A stretch of 64,000 nt of DNA. Source: Faecalicatena contorta (GTDB taxonomy: Bacteria > Bacillota > Clostridia > Lachnospirales > Lachnospiraceae). The position numbers were made by a program, and so were the translations under genes. Each line of letters begins with the position of its first letter. Within the stretch, counting starts at the first letter, position 1. The stretch is taken from assembly GCF_003149105.1 (NCBI RefSeq), contig NZ_QGDS01000003.1:223674-287673 (forward strand), read 5' to 3'. Below are positions 37,061-48,700 of the stretch, piece by piece. A model generated the notes under the pieces. The model saw only the letters and a list, made by a program, of their open reading frames with translations, was not told the origin of the DNA and searched no databases.

Positions 37061-38206
37061 CTAACCTCGTTTCTTTTTTACTGCTACTATAGAAATAAAG
37101 ACTATTGCCACCGCAAATACCAGTTGTATCCCTATGGCCTGGAGTATCTCTATTCTCACAGCTCCTGTGATATTTCCAAATTCTGAAATCCTGTCATTAG
37201 CCTTCTCATACCAATAAACCGGAAGGAACTGGGCAACAGTCTTAACACCTTTACTCATAATATCCAGAGGAACAAATACTCCGCACAGGAAACACATTCC
37301 AAGAGAGATTGTATTCACAATACCGTTGAGGGCACTGGTGTTATGAGTTAACAATCCTACCATGTAAGAAATGGACAGGGCAACAAACAGCATGGTCAGA
37401 GAATTAAGTAGATAATACATCAGTCCTCCGCTCTCAACGAGAGGTTTTCCGTATAACAGAATGCTTACTGCAATACAGATTCCCAACAGGCCGATACCCA
37501 GCACCATCGCTGCCAGCAGCGCTTCCATGTTCTGCCTGCGGCCGGATACAGCACTAGCCTGCATTCTCTTGGGAATGTCACCTTTGTGAAAGGCAGACAA
37601 TATATTTCCCAGCACATAACATAAGATACTCAGCAATAAATAAGGAATGAATCTGTAATAATAGGCGTATCCGGGAGCTTCGCCTGCATTGCCGTTAGTA
37701 TCCAGCATTTTAACCTCAGGCCCCTCTTTTTCCATAACAGCCTTCACTGCTTCTGCCACCGTGTATTCTGCCGCATAATAGGTTTTCACGTTGTTGAGGA
37801 AACCATTAATCTGCTGATCCACATAAAAACTTGTATAAGATCCAGGGACCTTCGTGACGGAAAGTTTTTCATTTTCCTGTAGACACTTTTCCTCAAAGCC
37901 GGAAGGAATTCTTACAATATATTCAATATTTCTGTAAAACAGGTTCTCCTGCAGCTTATCCTTATCCGCCTCCATAGGAATGATTTGATGAAACTTTCCA
38001 AGGTATTCCTCCAGCCCTTTCGCCAGCGCCCCTCCATCCTCATCCACAAAACCAATTTTTACGCTCTGTGCCTTATAACCGCCGCTCTCCTGGGTCTTCG
38101 TAACAGACTGAATCATGATAGTAATAAGCATAAATATTCCCAGGTACATTATAATCAAAAATCTATTCTGCTTTATAATTTTCATATATGCTTTAAATAC
38201 TGTCAT
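37061..38206 (-). CDS. ABC-2 type transporter permease, distal
   Basis: This 381-residue permease has one N-terminal helix (about 16-36), a large extracellular domain (about 40-185), and five helices in the C-terminal half, the layout of YhaP/YhgE-like ABC-2 exporters. It overlaps the preceding permease gene by 14 bases. The two permeases differ in sequence and probably form a heterodimer with the upstream ATPase. The exported substrate is unknown; drugs, peptides or lipid-linked compounds are candidates. Confidence 0.88.
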   Translation of the reverse strand: MTVFKAYMKIIKQNRFLIIMYLGIFMLITIMIQSVTKTQESGGYKAQSVKIGFVDEDGGALAKGLEEYLGKFHQIIPMEADKDKLQENLFYRNIEYIVRIPSGFEEKCLQENEKLSVTKVPGSYTSFYVDQQINGFLNNVKTYYAAEYTVAEAVKAVMEKEGPEVKMLDTNGNAGEAPGYAYYYRFIPYLLLSILCYVLGNILSAFHKGDIPKRMQASAVSGRRQNMEALLAAMVLGIGLLGICIAVSILLYGKPLVESGGLMYYLLNSLTMLFVALSISYMVGLLTHNTSALNGIVNTISLGMCFLCGVFVPLDIMSKGVKTVAQFLPVYWYEKANDRISEFGNITGAVRIEILQAIGIQLVFAVAIVFISIVAVKKKRG

Positions 38207-39323
38207 AGCGTTCCCTCCTGACTGCTAAAAATGAACCCACTGTAAGCCCGGCAGACATTATCGTCAATATAATCAGACTGCGTATGAATCTATTCGGATC
38301 ATCATATACATTGATACAGTAAAATGCATCTGCTATGAGAGCCGCTGGATTTACGCGGTTCACAATAGGACAGTGCCTTTCTACAATATCCTTCATAGAT
38401 GAGTTCATCAGACCTGCCAAAAAACTGCACACCATAGAGAACCCTATCAGAATCCCTATTTTGGCTCCCTCACCAAATTTCCCGATACTGCCGATAAAAA
38501 TTCCCATGGACACTCCAAGCATACTGCCGACCAGGGAAACAAGAAGCATCCTGAGAAGCTCTCCCTGAAATTCCATTTGCAGTACATAACGCAGATAAAG
38601 CAGCAATATGATGATGTTTCCGAAATGAAGTCCAAATGAAGTCAGCATTTCTGATAAGACAAGTTTTAGTTTATGAGTAGGTGTGACACACCTTCTTGCA
38701 GCCAATGGGGTGAGATTTGCCTGCAAATCCAGTGCGGAACCAAAACCGATAAAACATCCGTACAGACAGGCCATAGCAATCAGTGCGTAAAAAAACTGGG
38801 AATTTCCATCCGTCGTTTTTCCTCCTAATGATACTTGCTGTACCCACTCCTTATAATCAGCCATTTCTTCCGAAGCCTCTCCCAGTCTTTCCGGATGGGT
38901 AGAGGCGATATTCTCCATAGTCTTTTTCCCACTTGTGTAGCTCTCCAGCAGAGACTGTAAAATGCTCTCCTCCAGACCAATGCCGCCTACTGTCAAAGAC
39001 GGTTCTTCTCCCGCATAGTAGATACCTGCCACCTTTTTCTTCTCCAAAGCCGCCAGTGCCTTTTTCTCCTCCATAGACTCTGTTTTTATCAGCTTGGATT
39101 CATCTGTTTCTATTGATTCTAAAAAGTCCAAAAATGTTTTGTCTCCTCTGCTGTCTGCCTCTTTCACAACAGCCACCTGGACAGTCTCAAAATCAGCTTC
39201 TTCAATCTTGCCAAATGCAAAATAGAAAAGGGTACCAAGAATTAATGGAAATACCAGAGGCCAGAACAATATATTGAAGTTATACAGTTTTACTTTAACT
39301 TCATATTTCATTAAATGCAGCAT
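38193..39323 (-). CDS. ABC-2 type transporter permease, proximal
   Basis: A permease of 376 residues with the same layout as its neighbour: an N-terminal helix (about 16-36), an extracellular domain rich in Glu and Lys, and five C-terminal helices, including a DLQANLTPLAARRC loop before the core. GGAGG lies upstream of the ATG. It begins 11 bases after the ATPase gene ends. Confidence 0.88.
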   Translation of the reverse strand: MLHLMKYEVKVKLYNFNILFWPLVFPLILGTLFYFAFGKIEEADFETVQVAVVKEADSRGDKTFLDFLESIETDESKLIKTESMEEKKALAALEKKKVAGIYYAGEEPSLTVGGIGLEESILQSLLESYTSGKKTMENIASTHPERLGEASEEMADYKEWVQQVSLGGKTTDGNSQFFYALIAMACLYGCFIGFGSALDLQANLTPLAARRCVTPTHKLKLVLSEMLTSFGLHFGNIIILLLYLRYVLQMEFQGELLRMLLVSLVGSMLGVSMGIFIGSIGKFGEGAKIGILIGFSMVCSFLAGLMNSSMKDIVERHCPIVNRVNPAALIADAFYCINVYDDPNRFIRSLIILTIMSAGLTVGSFLAVRRERYDSI

Positions 39324-39334
39324 GCCATCTCCTC

Positions 39335-40264
39335 CTAATCCCTTAGTTCTTTCCCGGTAATTTCCAGGAAAACATCATTTAAAGTAGGAAGCTCTGAAAA
39401 GACTCTTCCAAAAGAAATTCCCTCCTCCTGCAGGTGATTCAGTATCCGTATCAGGTTATGTTTCCCACCTGTACATCTGACTGTCAGGACCTGTTCCTCA
39501 TATTTTACATCAAATACATGAGGCAGCAGACGGATGTTCTTCAACTGCTCTATATCCAGTACAGCCGCTTCAATTGTTACTGTCTCACCTGTTTTAATCA
39601 TACTTTTCAGCTCTTCCTTTGTACCTACTGCAATACTTCTTCCATGATCCATAATAGCAATTCTGGTACAAATCTGCTCCACTTCCTCCATATAGTGGGA
39701 AGTGTAGATGATAGTAGAGCCCTCCCGGTTCAGCTTCTGAATCCCTTCCAAAATCCGGTTTCTGCTCTGGGGGTCTACTGCAACCGTTGGCTCATCCAGA
39801 ATAATCAGCCGGGGCTTATGTGCGATCCCACATGCAATATTCAGACGGCGGAGCAGCCCTCCTGACAATTTCTTAGGCCGCATCTTCATATACTCTTCCA
39901 GCCCTACAAACTGAATTGCCTCCTCTACCAGCTTCCTTCTTTCCTTTTTATCTTTCACATACAAGCCGCAAAAATAATCTATATTTTCATAAACTGTCAA
40001 TTCGTCAAATACTGCCACATTTTGAAGGACAATCCCTATCTGCTTTTTAATATCATAATTATCAGGGCTCATCTCCTCACCAAATATCTTTATAATTCCT
40101 TTATCGTACTTCAGCAGTGCCAGCATACAGTTGATGGCAGTTGTTTTGCCGGAGCCATTTGGACCAAGCAGGCCGAATATTTCTCCTTCCTCAATCTCCA
40201 GATTCAGATGATCCAGTGCTATAAGGCTGCCGTACCGCTTCACCAGATTTTCTATTTTAATCAT
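39335..40264 (-). CDS. ABC transporter ATPase of the ABC-2 export system
   Basis: ATPase of 309 residues with Walker A GPNGSGKT, signature LSGGL, Walker B LIILDEPT, the D-loop region VAVDPQSRN and switch His YTSHY. The C-terminal extension is that of multidrug/antibiotic-type (CcmA/YhaQ-like) exporters. The ATG at 40264 is chosen because AGGAGG lies 7 bases before it; the frame extends much further upstream without a ribosome site, across the dyad and the dispersed repeat, so the extension is not coding. First gene of a three-gene operon. Confidence 0.92.
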   Translation of the reverse strand: MIKIENLVKRYGSLIALDHLNLEIEEGEIFGLLGPNGSGKTTAINCMLALLKYDKGIIKIFGEEMSPDNYDIKKQIGIVLQNVAVFDELTVYENIDYFCGLYVKDKKERRKLVEEAIQFVGLEEYMKMRPKKLSGGLLRRLNIACGIAHKPRLIILDEPTVAVDPQSRNRILEGIQKLNREGSTIIYTSHYMEEVEQICTRIAIMDHGRSIAVGTKEELKSMIKTGETVTIEAAVLDIEQLKNIRLLPHVFDVKYEEQVLTVRCTGGKHNLIRILNHLQEEGISFGRVFSELPTLNDVFLEITGKELRD

Positions 40265-40367
40265 TATCATTCCTCCTATTATACGTTGATAGAATTGTGC
40301 CCGGTTGCCACAGTTACAGTATAACGTCTTTATCTGCCAGAGCGTAGTGTCGTCTGTCACAATATCT

Positions 40368-40385
40368 ATATGACAAATGTCATAT
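40368..40385 (-). promoter_or_regulatory. operator-like dyad upstream of the ABC-2 operon
   Basis: The perfect inverted repeat ATATGACA-AA-TGTCATAT lies 104 bases before the ATPase start. TTGTCA on minus inside it could serve as a -35. No good -10 follows at normal spacing, so an activator-dependent or MerR-like arrangement is possible. No dedicated regulator gene is adjacent. Confidence 0.45.
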
Positions 40386-40390
40386 GTTGG

Positions 40391-40520
40391 AACAAAGAGT
40401 TTGGTACGCAAACTCTCGCGCCTGTGGCGGGTTGCGATAGCAGCTTCCTTGCCACCCCAGTGCAAGCTCCCAGAGGGTTTTTATATAATAGGAAACAAAG
40501 TTTCCTATTATATAAAAAAG
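40391..40520 (+). repeat. dispersed intergenic repeat, copy 1
   Basis: A 130-base element. The first 34 bases (hairpin GAGTTTG...CAAACTC then GCGCCTG) match copy 2 at 60637 at 30 positions. The last 20 bases (TTTCCTATTATATAAAAAAG) match it at 18 positions. The centre is diverged. The right end forms a hairpin with perfect 19-base arms (40478-40496, 40500-40518). It lies in the same orientation as copy 2. Confidence 0.65.
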
Positions 40521-40542
40521 CACCGGACAGCATATCCGGTGC
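40520..40542 (-). terminator. terminator of the 698-residue surface protein gene
   Basis: Perfect 8-base arms GCACCGGA / TCCGGTGC with a 7-base loop are followed on minus by TTTTTTATATAA, the end of the neighbouring repeat. Strong intrinsic terminator 16 bases after the stop codon. Confidence 0.88.
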
Positions 40543-40557
40543 CTTTTGCAAAGTTTT

Positions 40558-42654
40558 TTATTTTTGGTTACTTTTGTTTTCCTTTTTTCTCCTAATAATA
40601 TATACTGCTCCGCAAATCAAAAGTATTATGATAATTCCTGCAATTACAGCCGTAACGATTCTGTTTCCGGACTCCAGGTTTTTATTTATCAGAGGCGTTT
40701 CTTCATCCTCTATTTTTGTAAGCTCATCTGCTGTGTCAGAAAGAGGTATGCCCTCATCGTCCACAGTAACCAACTGCCCGGTTGTTTCATTCGTCAGTGT
40801 AGCACCTGGAGCCGTCTCTGCAGATACAGTCGTTCCTCCCAGCACAGTTCCATCAGCAGTTCCTCCGGTCACTCCACCAGCCGCTCCTCCCTCAGACGCC
40901 GCCAGGGTCACTGTCTGAACCTGCTCCGTAGTCGTAACCACTTCCCGGGTTACCACTGTATCTGCATTCTGAATATCATTCACATCACGGTAATAAACAG
41001 TCACCGTTCTCTGTGCTGATGTAAAATCATGTGTCAGGTTATCCTGTCCCGGAAGTTTTACATATTCATTACCTTCTGAATCAGTGTAATTGTCCTCCGC
41101 TTTAATCACAGCTACGGGGTCCTCTATCTTCACTTCCTTCTGTGTCCTGTAAAATACAGTATTGTCTGTGATACTTTTATACTGCACATTCAGAGCATAG
41201 GAAGAAATACTGTTTCCTCCTTCTTCATCATAATATATAACCTGGGTTCTCGGCTCTTCTCCATAGCTGTATGTATATTCTCTCGCCATCCGAGAATTCA
41301 GTACGTAATTTTTTCCATCTGCCGTAATTTGTGGGGCAGCTTCATAGGTTACATTTTTATTGATTGTAACCTGTTTTGAGATCGTATCCAGTACTTTTCC
41401 GCCGGACACATCTGTGAGTAGTATAATCCAGTTATAAGGTGCATCTTCTGCCTGTTTCTTATAGTATACAGTGTAAGATACATTCTCGTAATCCGCTGCC
41501 GCCCTGTGCGTTATTTCTGCCGGACCGCTGAGAGAATAATATACTTTTACAGAGTCTTCCAGAATAGAACGCTCCGCATTAGGCCGATATGTGACGGTCT
41601 CATTATCTGCAATATTTTCTGCCGATACCGTAAAATAATCTTCGCCCAGAGCTTTTTCTGTACCTTCCTCACGGAATAGTACTTTTACAGAATAAGGATC
41701 CCTGTTTTCCGCTGCAAGTTCCCGGTATGTGTAACTGTAATCAAACCTGCTGCTGAAATAATTAACCGTTACCGATGAAATCGTATCTCTGATCTGATAT
41801 TTTCTTCCATCTTTTTCCAGCTGCTGCGGAATGGCAACGGTAACATCCCCGTCTTTGTACTTCACTGTTTCAGTCAGTGTCTGGATTTCGTTTCCACGGT
41901 CATCATTCAGATGAACGGTAAGAGTCCGGTCCTGGGGGTTATAGGTTGTATAGTTAAATGTATAACTTCCTGTCATGTTATCGTAGGAAATAATCTGCGT
42001 CTGTGCATTTGCCCCGCCTGTCAGCTCATATTCCAGTCCGCTATTTGCATACAGCAGCGGCGCCTTATGGACCGTAGAGTTATCTGCTTTATTGATATTT
42101 CCTTCCGCAGCTGTTATTGTTCTGCCGTCCAGATTATAAATTACATGATACCGGTATGCAAATACCGTACGCGCTGATGAAATAAAGGACTTTTCCGAAC
42201 TATACATCACTACATTATAATCCGTATCTGCGTCGTTTACCGTCAGTATGTTTCCGGCAGCAGAGTAGTCTACTCCATTCACTTCCTGCCCGTTTACCAA
42301 AAATTTAAAAGCCACTTCACCGTCTGCCGAATATTCAAACTGCTGAATTCCCGGTGCATCCGCCGTTATACCCGAAATTCTACCTGATGTTGCCCCGGTA
42401 CCCTGTACATCATCACTTTCTATGGAACCGGCATTATCATATAAAGAAGAATCTTCGTAGCTTTGAATAATGTAATTACTGCCCTGGCTTCCGTCATCTA
42501 CGATATAGCCATCTTCATCCATCCAATACCCGCCGTCCGGCGCATTAGAATCTTCAATCCATATATCAGCAGCTTTGGCAGTTACTGGCAATGACGCAAA
42601 CTGACCAGCCAGTATAGATATAGCTGCCAAAAATACTAAAATCTTTTTTTTCAT
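40558..42654 (-). CDS. cell-surface protein with MucBP-like repeats and C-terminal anchor
   Basis: This 698-residue exported protein has a signal peptide (about 1-28, ending TAKA), an acidic N-terminal segment, and several strand-rich repeat units between about 200 and 590. Each closes with a pattern like VIYYDEE, VYYKKQ or VYYRDVND, resembling MucBP or similar mucin-binding-type domains. A Gly/Thr/Ala-rich stalk (about 600-640) precedes one transmembrane helix (about 670-690) and a basic tail. No LPxTG is present; the region before the helix reads IEDEETPLINKN. AAGGAGG lies upstream of the ATG. It follows the giant surface protein gene and is probably part of the same adhesin locus. Confidence 0.85.
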   Translation of the reverse strand: MKKKILVFLAAISILAGQFASLPVTAKAADIWIEDSNAPDGGYWMDEDGYIVDDGSQGSNYIIQSYEDSSLYDNAGSIESDDVQGTGATSGRISGITADAPGIQQFEYSADGEVAFKFLVNGQEVNGVDYSAAGNILTVNDADTDYNVVMYSSEKSFISSARTVFAYRYHVIYNLDGRTITAAEGNINKADNSTVHKAPLLYANSGLEYELTGGANAQTQIISYDNMTGSYTFNYTTYNPQDRTLTVHLNDDRGNEIQTLTETVKYKDGDVTVAIPQQLEKDGRKYQIRDTISSVTVNYFSSRFDYSYTYRELAAENRDPYSVKVLFREEGTEKALGEDYFTVSAENIADNETVTYRPNAERSILEDSVKVYYSLSGPAEITHRAAADYENVSYTVYYKKQAEDAPYNWIILLTDVSGGKVLDTISKQVTINKNVTYEAAPQITADGKNYVLNSRMAREYTYSYGEEPRTQVIYYDEEGGNSISSYALNVQYKSITDNTVFYRTQKEVKIEDPVAVIKAEDNYTDSEGNEYVKLPGQDNLTHDFTSAQRTVTVYYRDVNDIQNADTVVTREVVTTTEQVQTVTLAASEGGAAGGVTGGTADGTVLGGTTVSAETAPGATLTNETTGQLVTVDDEGIPLSDTADELTKIEDEETPLINKNLESGNRIVTAVIAGIIIILLICGAVYIIRRKKENKSNQK

Positions 42655-42745
42655 TGAATCCTCCTTCTACAGAAATTATACCTCTTCTATTCCTTTTCTT
42701 TACATTTTATACAATACAGTAAAAAAGTCACAGGCTAGTCATACA

Positions 42746-42769
42746 GGCCAATCTTTTTTATGATTGGCC
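42746..42769 (-). terminator. hairpin between the two surface protein genes
   Basis: Arms GGCCAATC / GATTGGCC flank an 8-base loop, 8 bases after the giant gene's stop. On minus the following bases are TGTATGACT, so termination is likely partial. The rest of the gap (42655-42745) has a TATAAA-type -10 on minus near 42710 but no strong -35. Confidence 0.5.
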
Positions 42770-42776
42770 CGTATTT

Positions 42777-45700
42777 TTATGATTTTTTATTCTTTTTCTT
42801 TCTGTAGAGCAGAAATCCAACTGTCCCTCCGGATATGGCAAGCAGCACAATAAATCCTGTGACAGTGTCATTATCTCCGGTTTTCGTCTGTCCGGCTTTT
42901 CTGTTTGTATTTGTGACAGTTTTAGTAATAACCCGTTCTTTTGTATCCGTTATAACCCGTACTTTTGGTTTATAAATTCCTGCATCCCAGGACAAGTCTG
43001 TTACACCTGCCTCAAGATAAAAGGTTTTCGTGTAAAACCACCGGTTTTCTCCCCGGATCATTGTATCTGAATCCTTTTCCAAATCTGCCGTCTGGCCATA
43101 TTTTGTAATGGTATAGCCATTCGGCACCTGGAATCTTACCCTGTAATATCCTTCCGGCAAGCTGTCAAACAGATACTTTCCGTATTCATCCGTTACCATT
43201 TCCCCTTCTGCTGCCCACGCATCCTCATTTTCCAGATCACCTGCCGCATTGTACTCCAGAGCTACCGGAATGCCTGCAGCCGGCATCTTTCTTTCCTCTT
43301 GTATTCCGCTGTAGTCATCATCGTACCATACATAATCTCCTACTGCCGACATCAAGCGTACAATTCCCGCATCCCAGGTCAAATCCGTTTCCCCATATCC
43401 GGGTTTCAGCATTCTGGTTACATAACCGCCTGTAATCGGATATTCTGGAGTACCCTGAAGAATACCGTACTGATAACTGTCAATTGCATCCGAATTCAAC
43501 GCGTCACTGACACCGAACTGCTGGCAGGTTGTTACCTTCGTTTTTGGGTCAAGTGCAAATACTACACGGTACTGCGTCGATATTTTATCACTGCTCTTTA
43601 CATTTGTAAATAAATATCTCCCATATTTATCAGTAGCCGTTTGTGCATAGAACTTCCATGTTCCGTCCTGGCCTTCTCTTGACTGGAGTACAACTTTAAC
43701 ACCTCCAACCGGAGCTTCCCCATCATCCTGCTGTCCATTTCTGTTTTCATCTTCCCATACATAGTCTCCAATCGTGCTGTACTTTCTTGCACCTGCATCC
43801 CATGTGGTATCTACAGTATCCTTCTTAAGCGTTACTTCTGCATAACCGGCTTTCCTGTTACTGAGGCCAATGCTATCCCAGTCCCAGTAACTGCTGTCGT
43901 ATAAGGCATCCGAATCTACCGTATCATCTTCGCCTGCATTACTGTCCACTCCGGTATATCCGTCCGGATAATCAAACCGTATAAGATATGCCTGCCGGTC
44001 TCCGGAGAATACAAGATGATCAAAATAATATTTGCCATCCGCACCCGTAGTTGCAGTGCCTATCTCTTTTCCGATATCGTTTCCATCCTTTTCGAATAAG
44101 GTTACCACAGTTCCCTCCAAAGGAATATTCAGAGTATGGATATCATTGTAATCCTGATCGTCAAAACAAAATCCTCCGACTGCGCTGTATACGACAAGTC
44201 CGGCATCCCAGCGTAAATCCCGGTTTATTTCTACACCATCATTTCCAGCCGCCTCATCCAGTGCTTCCCTGGTTAAAGTAATGACATCCGTCCTTCTGAT
44301 TCTTCCATCTGCATCTACCGGATATTTCGCATCTGACTGTGTATTATCGATCTGGCTTCCAGCTTTTGTAAAGTCATATTGATAGGTATAGCCATCCCCT
44401 GTTTTCCTCAGGTTGCTAATATCAAATTCTATCACATATTTCCCTTGTATCAGATTTTCAAAGAGATATTTTCCATCTCCATCTGTGGTTGTTCTTGCAT
44501 AATAATTATCTGCAACTTCTCCCCCGGCATTTACCCTGTATAAAAATACGTTTACCCCTTTGACGCCGGGCTCGTCAGCGCCCTGAATACCGTCATTATT
44601 TTTATCAAGCCATACATAATCTCCAAGAGCATATGGACTTACAAGGCCTGCATCAATGGTCATATCCTGCTGGCCGGTTAAGGTACCCCCGGCGCCTTCT
44701 TTTACGGAAAGAGTAAAGTATTCCGTGTAACCATTCTGGTCAATATTGGAATCTCTGGCAGGATCCGTTCCCTGGTAGCGGTCTGTTGCTGTATACCCTG
44801 TGATATCAAAGTGAACGCGGTATTCATAATATTCACTGCCTACATAATCATCCGGTTCCTCTGAACCGGCAGAAACTCCCGCCTTCAGATATTTGCACGC
44901 AAGCCCGTCGAACCGGTAGCTGCCGTTCTGATCTGTAACCGTTTCATCCACAGCCTCTTCCATGTAAGCTGTACTTCCATTGAACTTAAAATAAGTCTTC
45001 TTATACAATGTCACTTTAATTCCCTGTGCCGGCTCATCACCATCCTCTTTTGTCCCCTGTATTCCGTCATTGTCATGGTCAAACCACACGTAATCGCCAA
45101 CGCTGCCGGTGGGAAGCGCTAATACAGCAGTTACCTTCTCCGGCTCCATGCGGTCACTGAGCTCAATTGTCTCATTATTCTCGGTTCCGGCTCTGGTCAC
45201 TGAAGCCATGGCAGAATTCGCAATTACTTTCTCATAATAATCATCAATCTTATCTGCCGTATATCCAGGTGCCTTTACCTGAAACACAATCTCATAAGAA
45301 TGATACGGCTCCAGATTCGCTCCCCCGAAATCCACTTCAAATCCCAGTGCGGTGGCGTCACTGCTTATTCCGTTTTGCCATCCGTTTTTCGTAAAACCTG
45401 CTGTCCGGTTATACATCATACCCAGGATTCCATTTTCTTCCGACTCACTATCCTTGCGCACAGTCCAGTTATGGTTCGTTGAGTATACAGTGAGTTTATT
45501 GTCATTGTTTTCCATCCCCTCCGCCGTTACAGCTTCAAACCCTGCACCAGTGGGAATGGTTGTGCCGCGGTTTGTATAGACGCCGCCTGCCTTCATGACA
45601 TAGGAATCGCCATTGAATGGCAGTATATCTACCACTCTTGTCTTTGCAATTGCTTCTGTGGAATTGTTCAGCAGTACCAGCTTATAATAATAGGTTTCAT

Positions 45701-48700
45701 TCGGGTTAAGCTGTGCCAGTTCCCCCGGCCCCTTCCACTCAATATTTCCATCCTGATTCTTTGTACCAATATATTTTACCAACTGCACTACTTTGGAATC
45801 GCTTACCTCAGCTACTGCTGTATCATTCATATACTGAAGTCTGTCAGACAATGCAGTATCTATTATATTATTATCATGCAGTTCCTGGCTTGAAGCCTGT
45901 TTGTACGGAATAAAACTCAGTCCAAGCGGATTCTCTAAAGAAACGGCTGCTTTTTCTGTACTGCTCAGATATGCCGGGCATACCAGATTTGTTACTCCGT
46001 TATCGCTCTTAGCTTCATAAGTAATAACACCGGTATAATTCATGATAATCTTGTCTCCCGGTTCCAACACAACACTGTCATCAAACTGGAAGATATATTG
46101 GGTACTCTTTAATGTATCTGATTCAGCATACTGGTCATTCCCCTGGGCTGCCAATGGTGCACTTGTTTCTTTCTTTACAGCCTTGTAGCTGGAGGCAGGA
46201 ATGACTGTCGTTGTACCGTCCGCCCGCCGGAGGGTAATCTGGAATCCATTCACATATCCATTGTCATTCAGGCTGCTTTTGAGTACTGTCATTGCCGGCA
46301 TTCTCATAGAGATTACAGGACCTGTCAGGTTTTCATTTTTACCATCTGCCACGTGATTTTCCGCTACAATCTGATACTGGATATTATCACCGGAGTAGTA
46401 AGTACTTTTTTTATTTAATATTTGATTGGTAATGCTTACTTCCGGCAGGCTTTCTTTGTACAGCGGGAATGTAATATATACCGGATTAGATTTCAGGACA
46501 GCAGAATCCCCGGCACTTTGACCTGATTCGTCTGCCTTTTTGGACGTCCACTCTAAGTCTGCCTTATTAACAATTCTTCTTACCTCACTGTCTTCAATTG
46601 CAGACCATCCGCTGCGGTCCAGGAACGTCACATTCAGCACCAGACCTTCACTGGTAAATCCCGGACCTACATTGCCGTATTCCACTTTAACACCGACAAC
46701 CTTCTCTCCCTCTGCCAACACCTGTGAAGAAGAAAAAATAACACTTTGCTCATTGGATACATCCAGGATTTGTTTATACTGATACCATGTATTATTTGCC
46801 TTATCCTGCATTGTTTTTTGAATATATACCACCGCAGTTACTTTTTCTGTATCCTGGCTATTCTTAGTAGGAAGTAATGTAACCGAATTAATCCTGTAAT
46901 CCTTTTCTGTAGCTGTAATCGCCTCGTATTTTCCCTGCTCTCCACTTTTCTTTTCCATAACAATGTCATGATCCGTTACTGTGAATTTTGAGGCACCAAT
47001 GTCATTCGTCCCATCGGCATAGCCATTTACAAGAAATTCTGCTGTATAGTCACTTTCCAGCAGGCTCTTTTCTGATACAGCATCCCCGGCCCACACGGAG
47101 GTTCCTGCCTTTCTTACCTGCTTTTTAACCCCAGAAGTAAAACCGCTGACCGTATCTAATTTACGGTTCAGGAAGGTCACTACGTTTTTATTCTCTTCTT
47201 TTCCTTTTTCCGGTTTATGGAGAGGATAAACGGTTACTATTTGTTCCAGTTCAGACAATGTACTGTCCAGGGTATAACCTGAGGGAGCCTTTGTCTCCAC
47301 CACTTTATACTTGGTCCCGGCGTCATCTGCCGGCAGAAGACTGGAATAACTGCCTGTTTCTGCCACAGTCACTGTATCCACTGGCTGATTCTCCCATCCT
47401 CCGTCTTTGCTTTGGGCATAGATTTCAAAGACAGCTCCAGACAGAGGGGTATTGCCGTTTTCATCTTCTTTTATAATGAGAAGCTTTCCTTTGTCTGCAT
47501 GATTGATAACTGTAACCATTTCCGTCAAATCCGCCTTCAGTAACTGTCCTGACTTTACCGTTACTTTAGATGGCGTCTCATTCATTCCATATCCCTTCTG
47601 ATCCAGCATCTTGTCTGAAGACTCTGTGGAAACTTCTTTTACCCAGTAATCACCTGGAAGTAAGTTTTCCCACAATATAGTACCTTCATTTCCTGTATAC
47701 TTCAGGGAATTATCTACTTTATTCTGGCACTGTTCATCTGTATACAGTTCGAATGCCGCTCCTGCCAGCTTTTCATTCTCATTCTGGTCTCCTTGTTTTG
47801 TCAGCCGGATGCTCCCCAGAGGACTATTGTAAACTGCGGGATTATCGAGCCCGCCTTCTGCCTGGTTTACTCCTACGGTCTGCCCCGCATATATGGTAAA
47901 TTCAATGGGGGTGCTGTCCAGAGCAAATTCAACAGAATAGCTGTGATTATCTTGTTCATATGTATGTATAGGCGCAACTGTCTCAATCAGCCGGTATTCT
48001 CCCGGTTCCATTGGATTGGACGTATATTTTCCATCTGCAACCTTGATGTTTTCGCCTCCTACACTTTTCCAGTCTCCGGCAATCTTCTGCTCCAGTTTGA
48101 ATTCTGCTGCCCTGCTGTTTCCAATCAAGGTCAGTCCCTGTTGTTCTGGTGACCCGTCATACTTTTCTATGCTGAATCTTCCTTTGTTCGGAACATTCAT
48201 GATGGGGGTATTCACATAGGTTTCTTCCGTTTCATTGTTCTTTACTTCTGCCCAGAAGGAATCTGTTGTCTTTGCATAACCGGCTGGTGCTTTTGTCTCC
48301 ACGATTTCATACCAGCCTGCCGCCAGTCCTTTTGTAACAGCATATCCTGTCCCGCCGGTCACAATCGTATCTGCAGCCTCTGCATCCGAACTGTGCTCTA
48401 TATTTTTGCCTGACACTGGATAAATTTTGAATTCCGCGCCAGCCAGAGGAATCTGTGTTTGACTCTGTTCGTCAATATTCTGCCAGTTCCCTTTCTTTAA
48501 TAACTGTATCTTTCCAAGCTGGTCATTTCCTATCTCTACCGGATATATTGGGTTTCCTGTCTGTTCAAAATCGGAATATTTAATCAGAACCTCAAATACC
48601 TGTTCATTCAGGTCATATCCAGACGGAGCTGCGATTTCCTTCACATAATAAGTTCTTTCTCCGCTGTCCGCATCCACTGTCAGATTTTCAAAACGTACAA

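Noticed and set aside
40265..40465. N-terminal extension of the ABC-2 ATPase to 40465
   Set aside because: The extra 67 codons cover the operator-like dyad and dispersed repeat, have no ATPase homology, and an AGGAGG marks the ATG at 40264.
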